A DNA stretch of 64,000 nucleotides from Oleiphilus messinensis (GTDB lineage Bacteria; Pseudomonadota; Gammaproteobacteria; Pseudomonadales; Oleiphilaceae): the NCBI RefSeq assembly GCF_002162375.1, contig NZ_CP021425.1:1485501-1549500 (forward strand). Direction: 5' to 3'. A program made the position numbers and the translations under genes. The notes under the pieces were generated by a model. That model was not told the DNA's origin, searched no databases, and saw only the letters and a program-made list of their open reading frames with translations. Shown in pieces: positions 18,377 through 27,394 of this stretch; the first letter of the stretch is position 1, and each line of letters begins with the position of its first letter.

Positions 18377-18519
18377 CGACTATTGCCGCCCCTTGAATTA
18401 AATATCACCCCCTGTGTGGTTAAATTTTAACAGTGACAACTATTCTGTCACAGAGGGCGTAGACGCTATCAAGAAATGCTGAGTTTACCTTACATCTTGA
18501 TGTTGGCTCATAAAGGCTA

Positions 18520-19374
18520 TCAATCCCCATTTCCCTTTATAAGTGACTCGAGTTCTTGTCTAGCGCTGGCAAAATTCTCGGACATTTGGTTCTCGTGGAC
18601 AAATCCGGAATAACTCGAGCGAAGTTTGTGGGGAATGATAAATCGAATTAAACTATCGGGTTGCCAAAAATTACCTGGGTAAAGGTCTAAATCATCGCCC
18701 CATTGATAGTCCAAGTGCGATAAATCAACCACTAAAGCTCGAGGTTTAGAGAGTATGCAAACCTTTCGTAATAACCATTTGATTTCAAGGGCGTCTAAGT
18801 ACCCGGCTGAACCTGGTGGGAGCTCACCTGACATTGAAACGTATGCCCCGATATTTTGCTCGTTAATTTTCCAGTTAAGACAATTGTGTCCGATCTTGCT
18901 AATATCGAAATTGACGGCGTGTCGGTGCTCTAAATAGTAGCTTTCCGAAATGGGCGAATACTTCCCTCCATGCGAGTACTTTTTCAACATTTTTGAGGCA
19001 GTATTCAAGGCATCTACGCAGGACGTTGATAGATTGAAGTTTGTATCGCTAATCGCTGTATTGCCAACCAAAAATATCGGGTGTTTTCTACGAATTTGAT
19101 TGCTCAATATTTTGTGGTAATCGGCCTTTTCATTGGTGATTAAGTTTGATACGTCGAAAATAAAAGCATGGCACTTTGTGAGTTCGAATAGCTGGTTTAC
19201 CTCTATATAAAGATATTCGTTTATACAGGAGTTGATTGCATCGGAGTTCCCGTTTTTCACTCTGAGTATTGATATGTGAGCATTAGACTTCGGCAACTTG
19301 AAATTATAGTGTTCACAACTCACTGCCTGCCTGTTAACTAGTTCATTGATATTTTTAAGTTCTTCCATCGTCAT
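18520..19374 (-). CDS. Putative immunity protein for the Rhs toxin
   Basis: A 284-residue cytosolic protein with no recognised domain. Two segments of similar style (HAFIFDVSNLITNEK and RALVVDLSHLDYQWG) suggest an internal duplication of an alpha/beta unit. Its start codon overlaps the Rhs stop by four bases (ATGA), so translation is coupled, the arrangement typical of toxin-immunity pairs. Function is inferred from position only. Confidence 0.6.
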   Translation of the reverse strand: MTMEELKNINELVNRQAVSCEHYNFKLPKSNAHISILRVKNGNSDAINSCINEYLYIEVNQLFELTKCHAFIFDVSNLITNEKADYHKILSNQIRRKHPIFLVGNTAISDTNFNLSTSCVDALNTASKMLKKYSHGGKYSPISESYYLEHRHAVNFDISKIGHNCLNWKINEQNIGAYVSMSGELPPGSAGYLDALEIKWLLRKVCILSKPRALVVDLSHLDYQWGDDLDLYPGNFWQPDSLIRFIIPHKLRSSYSGFVHENQMSENFASARQELESLIKGNGD

Positions 19375-20810
19375 TTTCTGGTGTATGTGAAATCGTTTGG
19401 ATTTTCAGTTTCTAATACACTGCGTTTTAGTAAAACTGCGTCGGCTTTACGCCCAAGTTGAGTACTTGTTGTTCTGCCAAATTCATCTAACACTTCTTGC
19501 AATTCGGGGTCTAGTTTTTCCATCATGTCTGGTTTAAGCCGTCCGTCAGGCGTAAAATAGCCTGCAAATCTACGTTCTAGCTTTTCACTCGTAAAAAAGA
19601 AATCGACATCGCTAGCCTTTAGTTCCCCTCGCTCAATTCGATAAGATCCACCCTTTGAGGATTGGCCGGAAACGGAGCTTCCTCGAATACCAATTTTGGC
19701 ATCATCTATGCCAAGTTTTGCCAACTGATTTTTTAAGTAACCAGATCTTTCTAAGACCTCACCGGCATTTCTAAATCCTCTAATTTCTTTTCCATTAACT
19801 ATAGTTTGAGACTCTCGGTTCGCCCGTCTCCGAATTTTATCTTCGCAATCTGCAACAAGACCATATGGGTCTATCCACATGATTGGATTAGTTGCATATT
19901 CATAATTATTGTGTCCGCCCATTATCCCGAGTGGATCTATGGATATGAAACGAGCACTTTTTGGATCGTAGTATCTGAACCGATTGTAATGGAGCCCCGT
20001 TTCCCCATCAAAATACTGCCCCTGAAAACGAAGGTTATTTTCGATTTCCTCGTCATCTTTCAGTGCCACATTGCCGTAGGCTTTATACCGTGCTGACCAC
20101 ACGACTCTGCCGGTGTGGTTGGTGAGTTCCTGTGGTGTGCCCAAGTGGTCGAGGTGGTAGTGGTAGACTTGATCCGCTTCGATTTGTGCGAGTGGGCGGA
20201 AGGTGTTGGGTTCGTAGAGGTAGAGCTTTTGTTGGTGTTTGCGTTGTTCGGATAAGAGGATATCGCCATTCCAGAGGAACTCTGTTTTCCCGAAGGCGTC
20301 TTGTTTACTGATTCTGCGTCCCAGTGCATCGTACTGGTATTCGACCCGTTGGCCGTCTTTTTTAACGACGATAAGCTGGTTTTGTTTGTTGTAGGTGTAG
20401 CGGGTTTCCAGTTTGCCGCCTTTGCCTCGTTTCTCGCGGATGAGGTTTCCGGCTTGATCGTATTCGAAGTGGCGGTCGCCGTGGAAGGTCAGGCGGTTAC
20501 CGGTGGTTTGGCTTTGGCCGTCAAGCAGGTTGCCCGCTGGATCGAAGCTGAACTGTTCATTGATGTAGCCTTCCACCGTTTTCAGGCGATCCAGTGCGTC
20601 GTACTGGTAGCGGGTGGTGCCTTTTTTCAGGTCTTCAATTTGTTCCAGGTTGCCGTTGGCGTTGTATGAATACCGGCGTTGAATCAGTTGAGTTTTGTTT
20701 TCCCGATGTTGCACTTGATGGCGGGTGAGGCGACCCATCGCATCATATTCGTATTGGGAATTTGTGGCCTCTTGTAGGCGCTCGACTTCCCGGCCCTTAC
20801 CATATTCCGC
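19371..20810 (-). CDS. 5'-truncated Rhs protein: YD repeats, core end and C-terminal toxin tip
   Basis: From the first available ATG (20738) it is 455 residues; Rhs-like sequence runs back to 20810, where it meets a stop made by the target duplication of the adjacent IS. Several YD repeats (YQYDALDRLK, FEYDQAGNLI, YQYDALGRRI) precede the core segment GETGLHYNRFRYYDPKSARF and the junction IDPYGLV (about 290). The 160-residue tip after it is variable and holds GSSVSG (353-358) and SDVDFFF (376-382), a GS...DxD pattern like nucleotidyltransferase-fold toxins. Without the N-terminus it cannot be exported in the usual way, so it is an orphan tip, possibly a silent cassette. Confidence 0.82.
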   Translation of the reverse strand, partial: AEYGKGREVERLQEATNSQYEYDAMGRLTRHQVQHRENKTQLIQRRYSYNANGNLEQIEDLKKGTTRYQYDALDRLKTVEGYINEQFSFDPAGNLLDGQSQTTGNRLTFHGDRHFEYDQAGNLIREKRGKGGKLETRYTYNKQNQLIVVKKDGQRVEYQYDALGRRISKQDAFGKTEFLWNGDILLSEQRKHQQKLYLYEPNTFRPLAQIEADQVYHYHLDHLGTPQELTNHTGRVVWSARYKAYGNVALKDDEEIENNLRFQGQYFDGETGLHYNRFRYYDPKSARFISIDPLGIMGGHNNYEYATNPIMWIDPYGLVADCEDKIRRRANRESQTIVNGKEIRGFRNAGEVLERSGYLKNQLAKLGIDDAKIGIRGSSVSGQSSKGGSYRIERGELKASDVDFFFTSEKLERRFAGYFTPDGRLKPDMMEKLDPELQEVLDEFGRTTSTQLGRKADAVLLKRSVLETENPNDFTYTRK

Positions 20811-20814
20811 TTAG
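20811..20814. repeat. TTAG target-site duplication, left copy
   Basis: TTAG occurs directly outside both ends of the IS (20811-20814 and 21969-21972), matching the 4-bp YTAR target preference of the IS5 subgroup. Confidence 0.85.
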
Positions 20815-21968
20815 GGCATCTCTGATTAATTAACAAAAATGATATACCATACCCCAAACAACAATAAGCTGGTTTGCACATGAAACAACAGAGTCTGGAA
20901 GCGACAGGGTTTGAGGTTTACCGAAAGAAAACCCGAAAAGAGATTTTCCTTGATGAAATGAATCAAATCATTCCGTGGAAGGAATTGAGTGACGCAATAA
21001 AACCCTATTATCCAAAACCTCCGAAAGGCGCAGGACGCAAGCCAGTCGGTTTGGAACGTATGCTTCGTATTCATTTCCTCCAGCATTGGTTTGAGTTGTC
21101 GGATCCCGGTGCAGAAGAAGCACTCTATGACTCAAGAGCAATGCGTCTTTTTGTTGGGATAGATTTGGGCAAGGAACCTGTGCCAGATGAAACGACTATC
21201 TGTAAGTTTCGCCATTTGATGGAGAGGCATAATCTTGGTGGTGAGCTGTTTCGTTTAGTGAATGTTTATTTGGAGGAGAATGGTTTAAAGGTATCACGAG
21301 GCACGATAGTTGACGCCAGCATTATCAACGCACCAAGCTCAACCAAGAACAAAGACAAACAACGCGACCCGGAAATGAAGCAGACTAGGAAAGGCAACCA
21401 GTGGTATTTTGGCATGAAAGCACACATTGGTGTGGACAGCAAAACCAAGCTGATTCATTCGGTTGTCGTGACACCTGCAAATGTTCATGACTCTCAGGTG
21501 CTGGAAGATTTACTTCACGGAGATGAAACTCGATTATGGGGGGATTCTGCTTACGCTGGCCTAAAGGAAGTGCTTAAAGAGCGAGCTCCCAATGCCAAAG
21601 ATTTCACTCAGAGAAAGGCGTATCGCAACAGGCCGCTTTCAGATCAGGAAAGATCGTCAAACCGATTCAAATCGAAAATACGGTCTCGTGTTGAGCATGT
21701 ATTTGGCGTGCTGAAAGGCCAGTTTGGTTACAAAAAAGTGAGATACAAAGGGTTGGATAAGAACGCACATGCGGTATTTACAAAATGTGCGTTGGCGAAT
21801 ATTGTGCTTGCCAAAAGGCATTTGCAGCCAGTTTAACAGGCAAGTTGCGCCTTGTAGGCGCGTAACGGCCACATAAGGTGGCAAATCAGGAAGAAGACCC
21901 GCTGATTTTGACGAGATTTGCCGAAAGTGGGCTTCGTCTATAAATATGGCTGATTAATCAGGCCTTCC
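20815..21968 (+). mobile_element. Complete IS5-family insertion sequence (1154 bp)
   Basis: Imperfect terminal inverted repeats begin GGCATCTCTGATTAAT on the left and GGAAGGCCTGATTAAT on the right, identical at 12 of the first 16 positions. One transposase gene fills the element, and TTAG repeats flank it. The GGAAGG end is characteristic of the IS5 subgroup. Confidence 0.92.
20880..21836 (+). CDS. IS5-family transposase
   Basis: A 318-residue DDE transposase. Landmarks are the N-terminal region (MNQIIPWKELSDAIKPYYP), GRKPVGLERMLRIHFLQHWF, PDETTICKFRHLMERH, VDASIINAPSS with the first Asp, WYFGMKAHIGVDSKT, WGDSAYAG with the second Asp, and RVEHVFGVLKGQFGYKKVRY with the catalytic Glu. ATG 20880 is used; a TTG two codons earlier is possible. 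It is intact and probably mobile. Confidence 0.95.
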   Translation: MKQQSLEATGFEVYRKKTRKEIFLDEMNQIIPWKELSDAIKPYYPKPPKGAGRKPVGLERMLRIHFLQHWFELSDPGAEEALYDSRAMRLFVGIDLGKEPVPDETTICKFRHLMERHNLGGELFRLVNVYLEENGLKVSRGTIVDASIINAPSSTKNKDKQRDPEMKQTRKGNQWYFGMKAHIGVDSKTKLIHSVVVTPANVHDSQVLEDLLHGDETRLWGDSAYAGLKEVLKERAPNAKDFTQRKAYRNRPLSDQERSSNRFKSKIRSRVEHVFGVLKGQFGYKKVRYKGLDKNAHAVFTKCALANIVLAKRHLQPV

Positions 21969-21972
21969 TTAG
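21969..21972. repeat. TTAG target-site duplication, right copy
   Basis: This is the right-hand partner of the TTAG at 20811-20814. No Rhs coding sequence resumes beyond it, so the missing Rhs 5' part was lost before or during insertion. Confidence 0.85.
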
Positions 21973-22059
21973 GTAAGAGGTTTGTCAGTTTTTCTGAGCG
22001 ATGTATCATTGCTGCTTTTGTGAAAATATTAAGCCGGTGAAATAATTATCTTTGAACAA

Positions 22060-22419
22060 CTACGCTTGAATACCCTTCCAGTCCAATTCAAGATCGAGTA
22101 TTTCTATACTTCGATTGAGGATATGATTTGCTTTAGGTCGTGATACGGTGGCGTACTCGTCAAGGTAAGTAAAGCAAACTCCCTCAAATTTTTGACAAAT
22201 ACAGTCATCAGAGTCATTGTCCAAATAAATGCAAGCTACATCAATTCCAGAGCTTTCCATGCTAGCGAGATCATTTAATATGCTAGTGTACTCAGACACT
22301 TCCAATGAAAGAGCTTGCAAGCATGCATCAATAATTTCTTTTTCGTCTTGAGTCAGACCGATATTTTCTAAGCAGGTTTGAAATTTCATATGTTGTTTTA
22401 TCTCTTGAATAAATGCCAT
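22060..22419 (-). CDS. Putative immunity protein for the EndoU-type toxin
   Basis: A 119-residue acidic protein, not recognised. It begins with the base directly after the toxin stop codon (TAA then ATG), so it is translationally coupled to the toxin gene. The sequence is alpha-rich at the N-terminus and has a Cys/Asp patch (DNDSDDCICQKFEGVC). Role inferred from position and size. Confidence 0.6.
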   Translation of the reverse strand: MAFIQEIKQHMKFQTCLENIGLTQDEKEIIDACLQALSLEVSEYTSILNDLASMESSGIDVACIYLDNDSDDCICQKFEGVCFTYLDEYATVSRPKANHILNRSIEILDLELDWKGIQA

Positions 22420-24720
22420 TTATTTAGGGTGAAAGTTTGTTATTTCTTTAGATGCTCTGTCGAGATATACCCTGAATGTTATCCCGTTTTGCTCGGCAGT
22501 GTAGGCAGTTTTTCCCTCTGTTATGGCACTTTGATATTCTTTTTTTGCAGCTTTTAAACCGATCGAATACATTTCATCGTCAGAATATATTTTGGGGTCA
22601 TATACGGTTTTCGGCATCTTATACTCTTTTATCTCACCGGTATAGTTCCCCGCCCGATCCTGTTTTTTATACCCATATCTGTACTGAGTAATCCCTTCTT
22701 GGACTGGTTGCGAATCAATTATCTCCAAATCATCTGCATGTTTTTTTGTTGCATCTAAAAACTGAGACTCGTTGTGTGCACCCTTTATTCCTTTAGGTCG
22801 TTCGAACCCATCATAATTGGCAAGGTGATTCTTTGCATTTGGAGATACTGTTATTTCGAAGGCTTCTATTGAGTGTGCCAATTCTTTTTTTGGCGGTTGC
22901 CCTGAAACTTCAACAACAGTCTCGCCATCGGTGATTTCTTTTGCCGACGGAACTTCAACCATATTTGGTTTTTCTAACTTAACCTTAATAAAACTATTGG
23001 TTTGCCCCGATTTCTGCTTGAAGCGATACTTGCCTTTGAGCTGAGTAGCCAGTTTTTTGAATAAGGGTTGCAGTTTGGCCAGGGATTTCATCATGCGGGC
23101 TTTGGACGCCGCCACTGCGGCAGTACCAGCACCGCCGGTCGCGGCGGCCAGGACTGCCCCTAGCACAATCTCAAACGCAGCACCCCCGGCAAATTCTGCC
23201 CACTCCAAAGTGTGTTGACTGGCGGCATATTCAGAGGCAAAGTCTTTGAGGATGGCTTGGGTTTCTGCGTCTTCGTAGATCAGGCTGGCGATTTCAAAGG
23301 CTTCAGCCATCTGTTCACGACTGATTTGCGCCGGATCAAAGCCTAAAACGTTAATCAAGTCCTCATGATTGGCTTGTTGATAGTTATCGACAAAGATCCC
23401 GATCCAGTCTTCATCTTCCGTTGTATAAGCCGCTTTAGCCGCGCCGTAGGCTTTGTTGAGCATGGATAAGGGATGAGCCGCTTTGACCACATCATAGGCG
23501 AACATGACCAAGCCGACACCGGCGTTGAAAAATCCCTTTTCGGCGTGAGCTTCGACGACGATAGCTTTTTCCAACGGGTTCATGTTCGCGAACTTGGCTT
23601 CATATTCAGCCGCTTCGGCCTTTTCTTCTGCTATGACTTCGGCGAGTGCGCTGGTGATTTGTGCTCGAGTTGCCGCTATTGCGCCATCATCAGGCGCTTC
23701 GCCAAATTCCACCGCCACTGCGCCGGGTTCCAGGCCATCCATATGGTAGCTGCCCTGGCTGTCCAGGGTTCCCGACTGTTCGGAGCCATCGTTCAGGAAG
23801 GTTACCTTGAAAGGCAGGCCGGATGCGGGTTTGGCATCTTGCCGCTCGCAAAACAGATCGAGTGTATGTTTTTCAGTGTCTGAGTTTGTTTCTGAGGCGT
23901 TGGTCGCTTGGTTGTTTTCACTCTGAGCTTGTTCGCTTTTCAGTTCATCGACAAAACGGGTATGCCGGTTGGCCAACATGTCTGTTCGCGATGATGTAGC
24001 AGATGCTGCACTGCTGGTCGAGGACGTTGCACTTTGTGTATTAGTAGAACCATTGCCAGCTCCCGATTTGTCCCAGGTTCGGCGGACGGCTTTGCGCTGT
24101 TGGGCATCGACTCTAATCGCTCGTTGCCGTAATAAGCTGCCATAGCTGACTTTATCCAGCAATGTACCGTTGAACATGGCGGCCCGGAATGGAAAGCCGC
24201 TGCCACCCCCGAGTAGTGGCCCTACGCTTCGCCCTTGGCCCAGTTGTTCTTCCTGATAATCCAGAAGTAAATCTTCGCCTTCACAGAGTGTACTGTTGTA
24301 GTCATCGGGCGCGAGGGTGTTCGGATTTTTTTGAAAATGGGAAAGTACTGCAAAGCCCTTGGTTTCTTTAAACGCATCAACCCGTGCGCTCTGGCCGCAG
24401 TTGAGCTCGGTCTGTGCATGCTGCCAAAGGTCATATCCACCTGCTCGAATAATAGTAATGCGACCGTCGACCATTGCCTCGGCAATTGTCTGGAATAGTG
24501 CACTACGGGAGGTGGGTGTGCCGGAATGGTTGTGCAGCAATTCGTGGAGCTGATCTTCGCTGCCGAATTTGAAGGTGACTGAATCGAGAAACGTCAAACC
24601 CTCCTGAACATCGGAAACAATGCAGAGCCCGGGAATGCCCTTTTGTTGGAGAAATTGAGCCGAAGGCGGGAACAGATAATAAACGGTGTCGAGATACACT
24701 ACTTCCACTGTAGGGTGCAT
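22420..24720 (-). CDS. Polymorphic toxin with C-terminal EndoU nuclease-like domain
   Basis: This 766-residue protein has no N-terminal signal. Regions: an unrecognised N-terminal 190 residues; a low-complexity Ser/Thr/Asn linker (about 220-290); a short beta module (GLPFKVTFLNDGSEQSGTLD, near 300) common in secreted effectors; a helical region with a strongly hydrophobic stretch near 520-545 (FEIVLGAVLAAATGGAGTAA); and an EndoU-like end. The last part has GIKGAHNESQF (candidate catalytic His649) and KTVYDPKIYSD (704-714), both characteristic of bacterial EndoU ribonuclease toxins. A coupled small gene follows as candidate immunity. The delivery route, probably type VI secretion, is not encoded in the window. 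The toxin call is good; RNA cleavage is inferred from family. Confidence 0.75.
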   Translation of the reverse strand: MHPTVEVVYLDTVYYLFPPSAQFLQQKGIPGLCIVSDVQEGLTFLDSVTFKFGSEDQLHELLHNHSGTPTSRSALFQTIAEAMVDGRITIIRAGGYDLWQHAQTELNCGQSARVDAFKETKGFAVLSHFQKNPNTLAPDDYNSTLCEGEDLLLDYQEEQLGQGRSVGPLLGGGSGFPFRAAMFNGTLLDKVSYGSLLRQRAIRVDAQQRKAVRRTWDKSGAGNGSTNTQSATSSTSSAASATSSRTDMLANRHTRFVDELKSEQAQSENNQATNASETNSDTEKHTLDLFCERQDAKPASGLPFKVTFLNDGSEQSGTLDSQGSYHMDGLEPGAVAVEFGEAPDDGAIAATRAQITSALAEVIAEEKAEAAEYEAKFANMNPLEKAIVVEAHAEKGFFNAGVGLVMFAYDVVKAAHPLSMLNKAYGAAKAAYTTEDEDWIGIFVDNYQQANHEDLINVLGFDPAQISREQMAEAFEIASLIYEDAETQAILKDFASEYAASQHTLEWAEFAGGAAFEIVLGAVLAAATGGAGTAAVAASKARMMKSLAKLQPLFKKLATQLKGKYRFKQKSGQTNSFIKVKLEKPNMVEVPSAKEITDGETVVEVSGQPPKKELAHSIEAFEITVSPNAKNHLANYDGFERPKGIKGAHNESQFLDATKKHADDLEIIDSQPVQEGITQYRYGYKKQDRAGNYTGEIKEYKMPKTVYDPKIYSDDEMYSIGLKAAKKEYQSAITEGKTAYTAEQNGITFRVYLDRASKEITNFHPK

Positions 24721-25027
24721 TTTATTTCCTTTGCTGCTAATCCATTCGGTTGGGCCAAGTCACTTTGGCAAGGGTGAGATTATAAAGCGCATTATGCAAT
24801 TGGCAAGGAATTGGATCAGAATCTCGCGTCTCCGGGAATGCGGAACGTCATCTGATTGTTCAGCCAATCGTGATCGGATTGTTTGTTCTGTAATCTGAGT
24901 CTCAGAATTGTACAAGTGTACACAATACAATGGCCGGATAACGATTATAGCGCCTGCTTTACATGGCGAGGTTCAGAGAGATCACTGGTTAACACTTCCA
25001 AAATAATATTAATCCGAGGAGAGTAAC
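24721..25027. other. 307-bp divergent intergenic region
   Basis: This holds the promoters of the toxin gene (minus) and the secreted protein gene (plus). GAGGAGAG lies 5 bases before the start at 25028. A partial palindrome around TGTACAAGTGTACA near 24914 may be an operator. Nothing else is seen. Confidence 0.4.
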
Positions 25028-25945
25028 GTGATCAGAAGTCGCAAAACAGCGCTCGCATTGGCCTGTATGATCCCTTTGGGCGCACATGCTGAATTACAAA
25101 CATTGGATGATAATACCCTGGGGACCCTGACCGGCCAGGCGGGTATTACCATTGAATTGAATCAGGCGAGTGTGTCAATCGGTGAAGTAGCCTACCAGGA
25201 TGAAGGCTTTATCTCGATTTCCGGCGTTGAAATCGGTGGTGATACGCTATTTGATGGTGCCGATAACAGTTCAAATTATTTAGATGATATCGTACTGCAT
25301 GTCGATGTAGCTGGCGCTACTCCGGGGCTGGGTGCTGCCAATCTGGGGCTGGCGGACCTGGGGGCGACGGTCACTGGATCTGCGAATGAGACGGCAGTTG
25401 CCGTTGGAAACGGTGATTTGGTCATCTCTCTGAGGCCAAAATCCGGGTCGACTATTGACTTTGGAATGGGCATCTCCAAAGTAGCCTTGGCGGGATCGGG
25501 TTACGTCAGTAATCTGGGCGATATTCAATCTGAGATTGATGCCGGCGGTGCAACCGTGCTAATGCAAGACATGAAAATGACCGGTAAGATCGGTTTGGTT
25601 GATATTGTGGTCAAAAACGATAATTCCGGTGTGAATATCAATGCCTACTTCAATAATCAGGGCGAGGTTGTCAGACCGCTCCTGAATTCCCGTGAGAACT
25701 TCAGGCTGCATAACAGTCGCGGCGCGGATCGGATTGAGGTTGGGGCAGAATCCTATGCCCATGCCCAATTGCAGATATCTCAAGGGGTGACATCGGGCGG
25801 TGCAGACGCACTTGCGTTGAATATTCAGGATCTTTCTGGAGATATGGATTCCACTAATATCACTTACGGTTCACAGCCTGCGATTGGTAACGTCTACACC
25901 ACTGATTTTCGCTTGAGTGCGGAAACCGTGATCTACGGGCACTAA
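25028..25945 (+). CDS. Secreted DUF6160-like protein
   Basis: A 305-residue protein with a signal peptide (about 1-22, ending AHA). The mature N-terminus, LQTLDDNTLGTLTGQAGITI, is the signature of a family of surface or secreted proteins in gammaproteobacteria (DUF6160/FilA-like). The remainder is rich in Gly, Ser, Asp and Asn with alternating beta-strand patterns and almost no Cys. It lies tail-to-tail with the radical SAM gene, separated by a hairpin, so it is near but not in the oxidase operon. Role unknown; pilus-associated functions have been proposed for relatives. Confidence 0.7.
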   Translation: MIRSRKTALALACMIPLGAHAELQTLDDNTLGTLTGQAGITIELNQASVSIGEVAYQDEGFISISGVEIGGDTLFDGADNSSNYLDDIVLHVDVAGATPGLGAANLGLADLGATVTGSANETAVAVGNGDLVISLRPKSGSTIDFGMGISKVALAGSGYVSNLGDIQSEIDAGGATVLMQDMKMTGKIGLVDIVVKNDNSGVNINAYFNNQGEVVRPLLNSRENFRLHNSRGADRIEVGAESYAHAQLQISQGVTSGGADALALNIQDLSGDMDSTNITYGSQPAIGNVYTTDFRLSAETVIYGH

Positions 25946-25974
25946 TCTACGGCTATTAAGCGCTCTAGAAAGCA

Positions 25975-25996
25975 GAGGCACCACAAACGGTGCCTC
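25975..25996. terminator. Hairpin between convergent genes
   Basis: Perfect 8-bp stem GAGGCACC (25975-25982) and GGTGCCTC (25989-25996) with a 6-base loop, placed between the stops of the DUF6160-like and radical SAM genes. Neither side has a long T run, so it is a probable bidirectional terminator of modest strength. Confidence 0.6.
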
Positions 25997-26011
25997 CTGC
26001 TGTGGTCAGGA

Positions 26012-27394
26012 TTACACTAAAGCTGGGCTTGCTTGCGACTGTGGTTCAGCGGAGAGCCTGCCGTAGACTTCCATGCAGTACTGTAGCCAGCCACGCACGA
26101 AATCACAGGCTGGTCTGCCACGGCCCATCGCTTCATGATGACAACCGCCACCGCATTGGTAGCGTGCCCAGCAAGTGTTGCAGGGGGATTGTTTGTGCAC
26201 ATGGCGGTTGGTGAGCCAGGTTGATTGGCGCTCGTGGTCAACGCCACCGACCACGTCACCCAGCAGGCCGGGGGCATCGTCGACAAAGCGATGACAGGCA
26301 TACAACTCACCAGTCGCAGAAACACCCATGTACCCTGCACCGGCACCACAGGGGTAGGGGCGGTGTGTACCTTTGCCGATTTCTCGCATGGCGTTCAGCA
26401 AATTTGCGAACCCGTAAAACTTACCCTGTCTGGCATGCGCTTCAAACGTATCACCACAGGCAATCATCTCGGCGAGCATTATTTCCAATTCAAGCACACC
26501 CATTTCCGAGCTGCCGTTGGGCGCACTGAGCATAGGCGAGAAGCCTACGGTGTAAAATCCGGCCTCAAGCAAGGCTTCCAGAACCGGTTTCAACGTCAGG
26601 TTTTGCGGTGTAACAGTTACACGGGCCGTTACCTGCATCTTGTCCTGATGTTTCAATAGAGGCTGTACTCGGGCCATGATTTTATCGAAGCTCCCTTGTC
26701 CACCTTTGTACGGGCGCAAGCGGTCATGGGTGGCACCGATACCATCCAGGCTGATGGTGACAGCAAATCCGTTGGCTTCGAAAAAATCACTGTCTGATTC
26801 CGTCAGCAGCGTGCCATTGGTCGTAATCGAGAAACCGAGTGTGATATTTTTTACTTTCGCCCGACTTTGCGCGTAGTTTGTTGTCGCTCGCAAGGTGCTG
26901 CGATTTACCAGTGGCTCGCCGCCCATAAAGGCAATATTGGCTTTTCCACCCTCCGGAGTTTGTGCGAGTAATTGATCCACCGCAGTCTGTGCAATTTCCG
27001 CACTCATATTTTTGGGCGCACTCCCGAAATCCCCTTGTTGGGCATAGCAGTATGTACATCCCAAATTGCATTTTTGGGCGATCGCTAACGAAATGGCATG
27101 CAACGGTATGTCTTCCGGTGCTTCGTCATCGATCAACGGAGTGCTTCTTAGTCCCAGCTCGGACAGCAATTGCGACTCTGTACCCTGTGCCAGTGCAGTT
27201 TCAATTTTCCGTTCAAGTTCGGGCGTCGTCGTAAATAGCTGACTCCCATTCACCACGAGTAACTGTCCGGCAGCGTCAGGCTGGTTTCCCGGATGCCAGG
27301 CATGTAAATATTTCGATTGCGGTCGAGAACCCAGCATATAGTGCCGGGCCAGTTGCAATGCCGGATTATCGGTCTCACGACTTATCAGGGACAT
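26012..27394 (-). CDS. Radical SAM/SPASM peptide maturase
   Basis: This 460-residue enzyme has the radical SAM cluster motif CNLGCTYCYA (Cys109, 113, 116), the glycine-rich FMGGEPL segment that binds SAM, and ISLDG. The C-terminal SPASM domain has about seven Cys, including PCNTCWARYQCGGGCHHEA and a final pair spaced CDFVRGWLQYC, expected to hold two auxiliary clusters. The N-terminal 95 residues look like a peptide-binding extension. The layout resembles QhpD and sulfatase-type maturases, which crosslink or oxidise residues in a partner protein. Its start overlaps the end of the LodA-like gene by 20 bases, so that protein is the likely substrate; this is inference. Confidence 0.88.
   Translation of the reverse strand: MSLISRETDNPALQLARHYMLGSRPQSKYLHAWHPGNQPDAAGQLLVVNGSQLFTTTPELERKIETALAQGTESQLLSELGLRSTPLIDDEAPEDIPLHAISLAIAQKCNLGCTYCYAQQGDFGSAPKNMSAEIAQTAVDQLLAQTPEGGKANIAFMGGEPLVNRSTLRATTNYAQSRAKVKNITLGFSITTNGTLLTESDSDFFEANGFAVTISLDGIGATHDRLRPYKGGQGSFDKIMARVQPLLKHQDKMQVTARVTVTPQNLTLKPVLEALLEAGFYTVGFSPMLSAPNGSSEMGVLELEIMLAEMIACGDTFEAHARQGKFYGFANLLNAMREIGKGTHRPYPCGAGAGYMGVSATGELYACHRFVDDAPGLLGDVVGGVDHERQSTWLTNRHVHKQSPCNTCWARYQCGGGCHHEAMGRGRPACDFVRGWLQYCMEVYGRLSAEPQSQASPALV

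Noticed and set aside
24222-24503. Minus-strand frame of 93 codons inside the EndoU-toxin gene
   Set aside because: Out of frame with the toxin, which has convincing family motifs; composition looks random.
19371-24720. A type VI or type V secretion locus around the toxins
   Set aside because: No VgrG, Hcp, PAAR, CdiB or structural secretion gene can be recognised in the window.
24896-24936. Palindrome-like TGTACAAGTGTACA as a strong operator
   Set aside because: The arms are only partly symmetrical and the site is not repeated, so it is mentioned only as a weak possibility.
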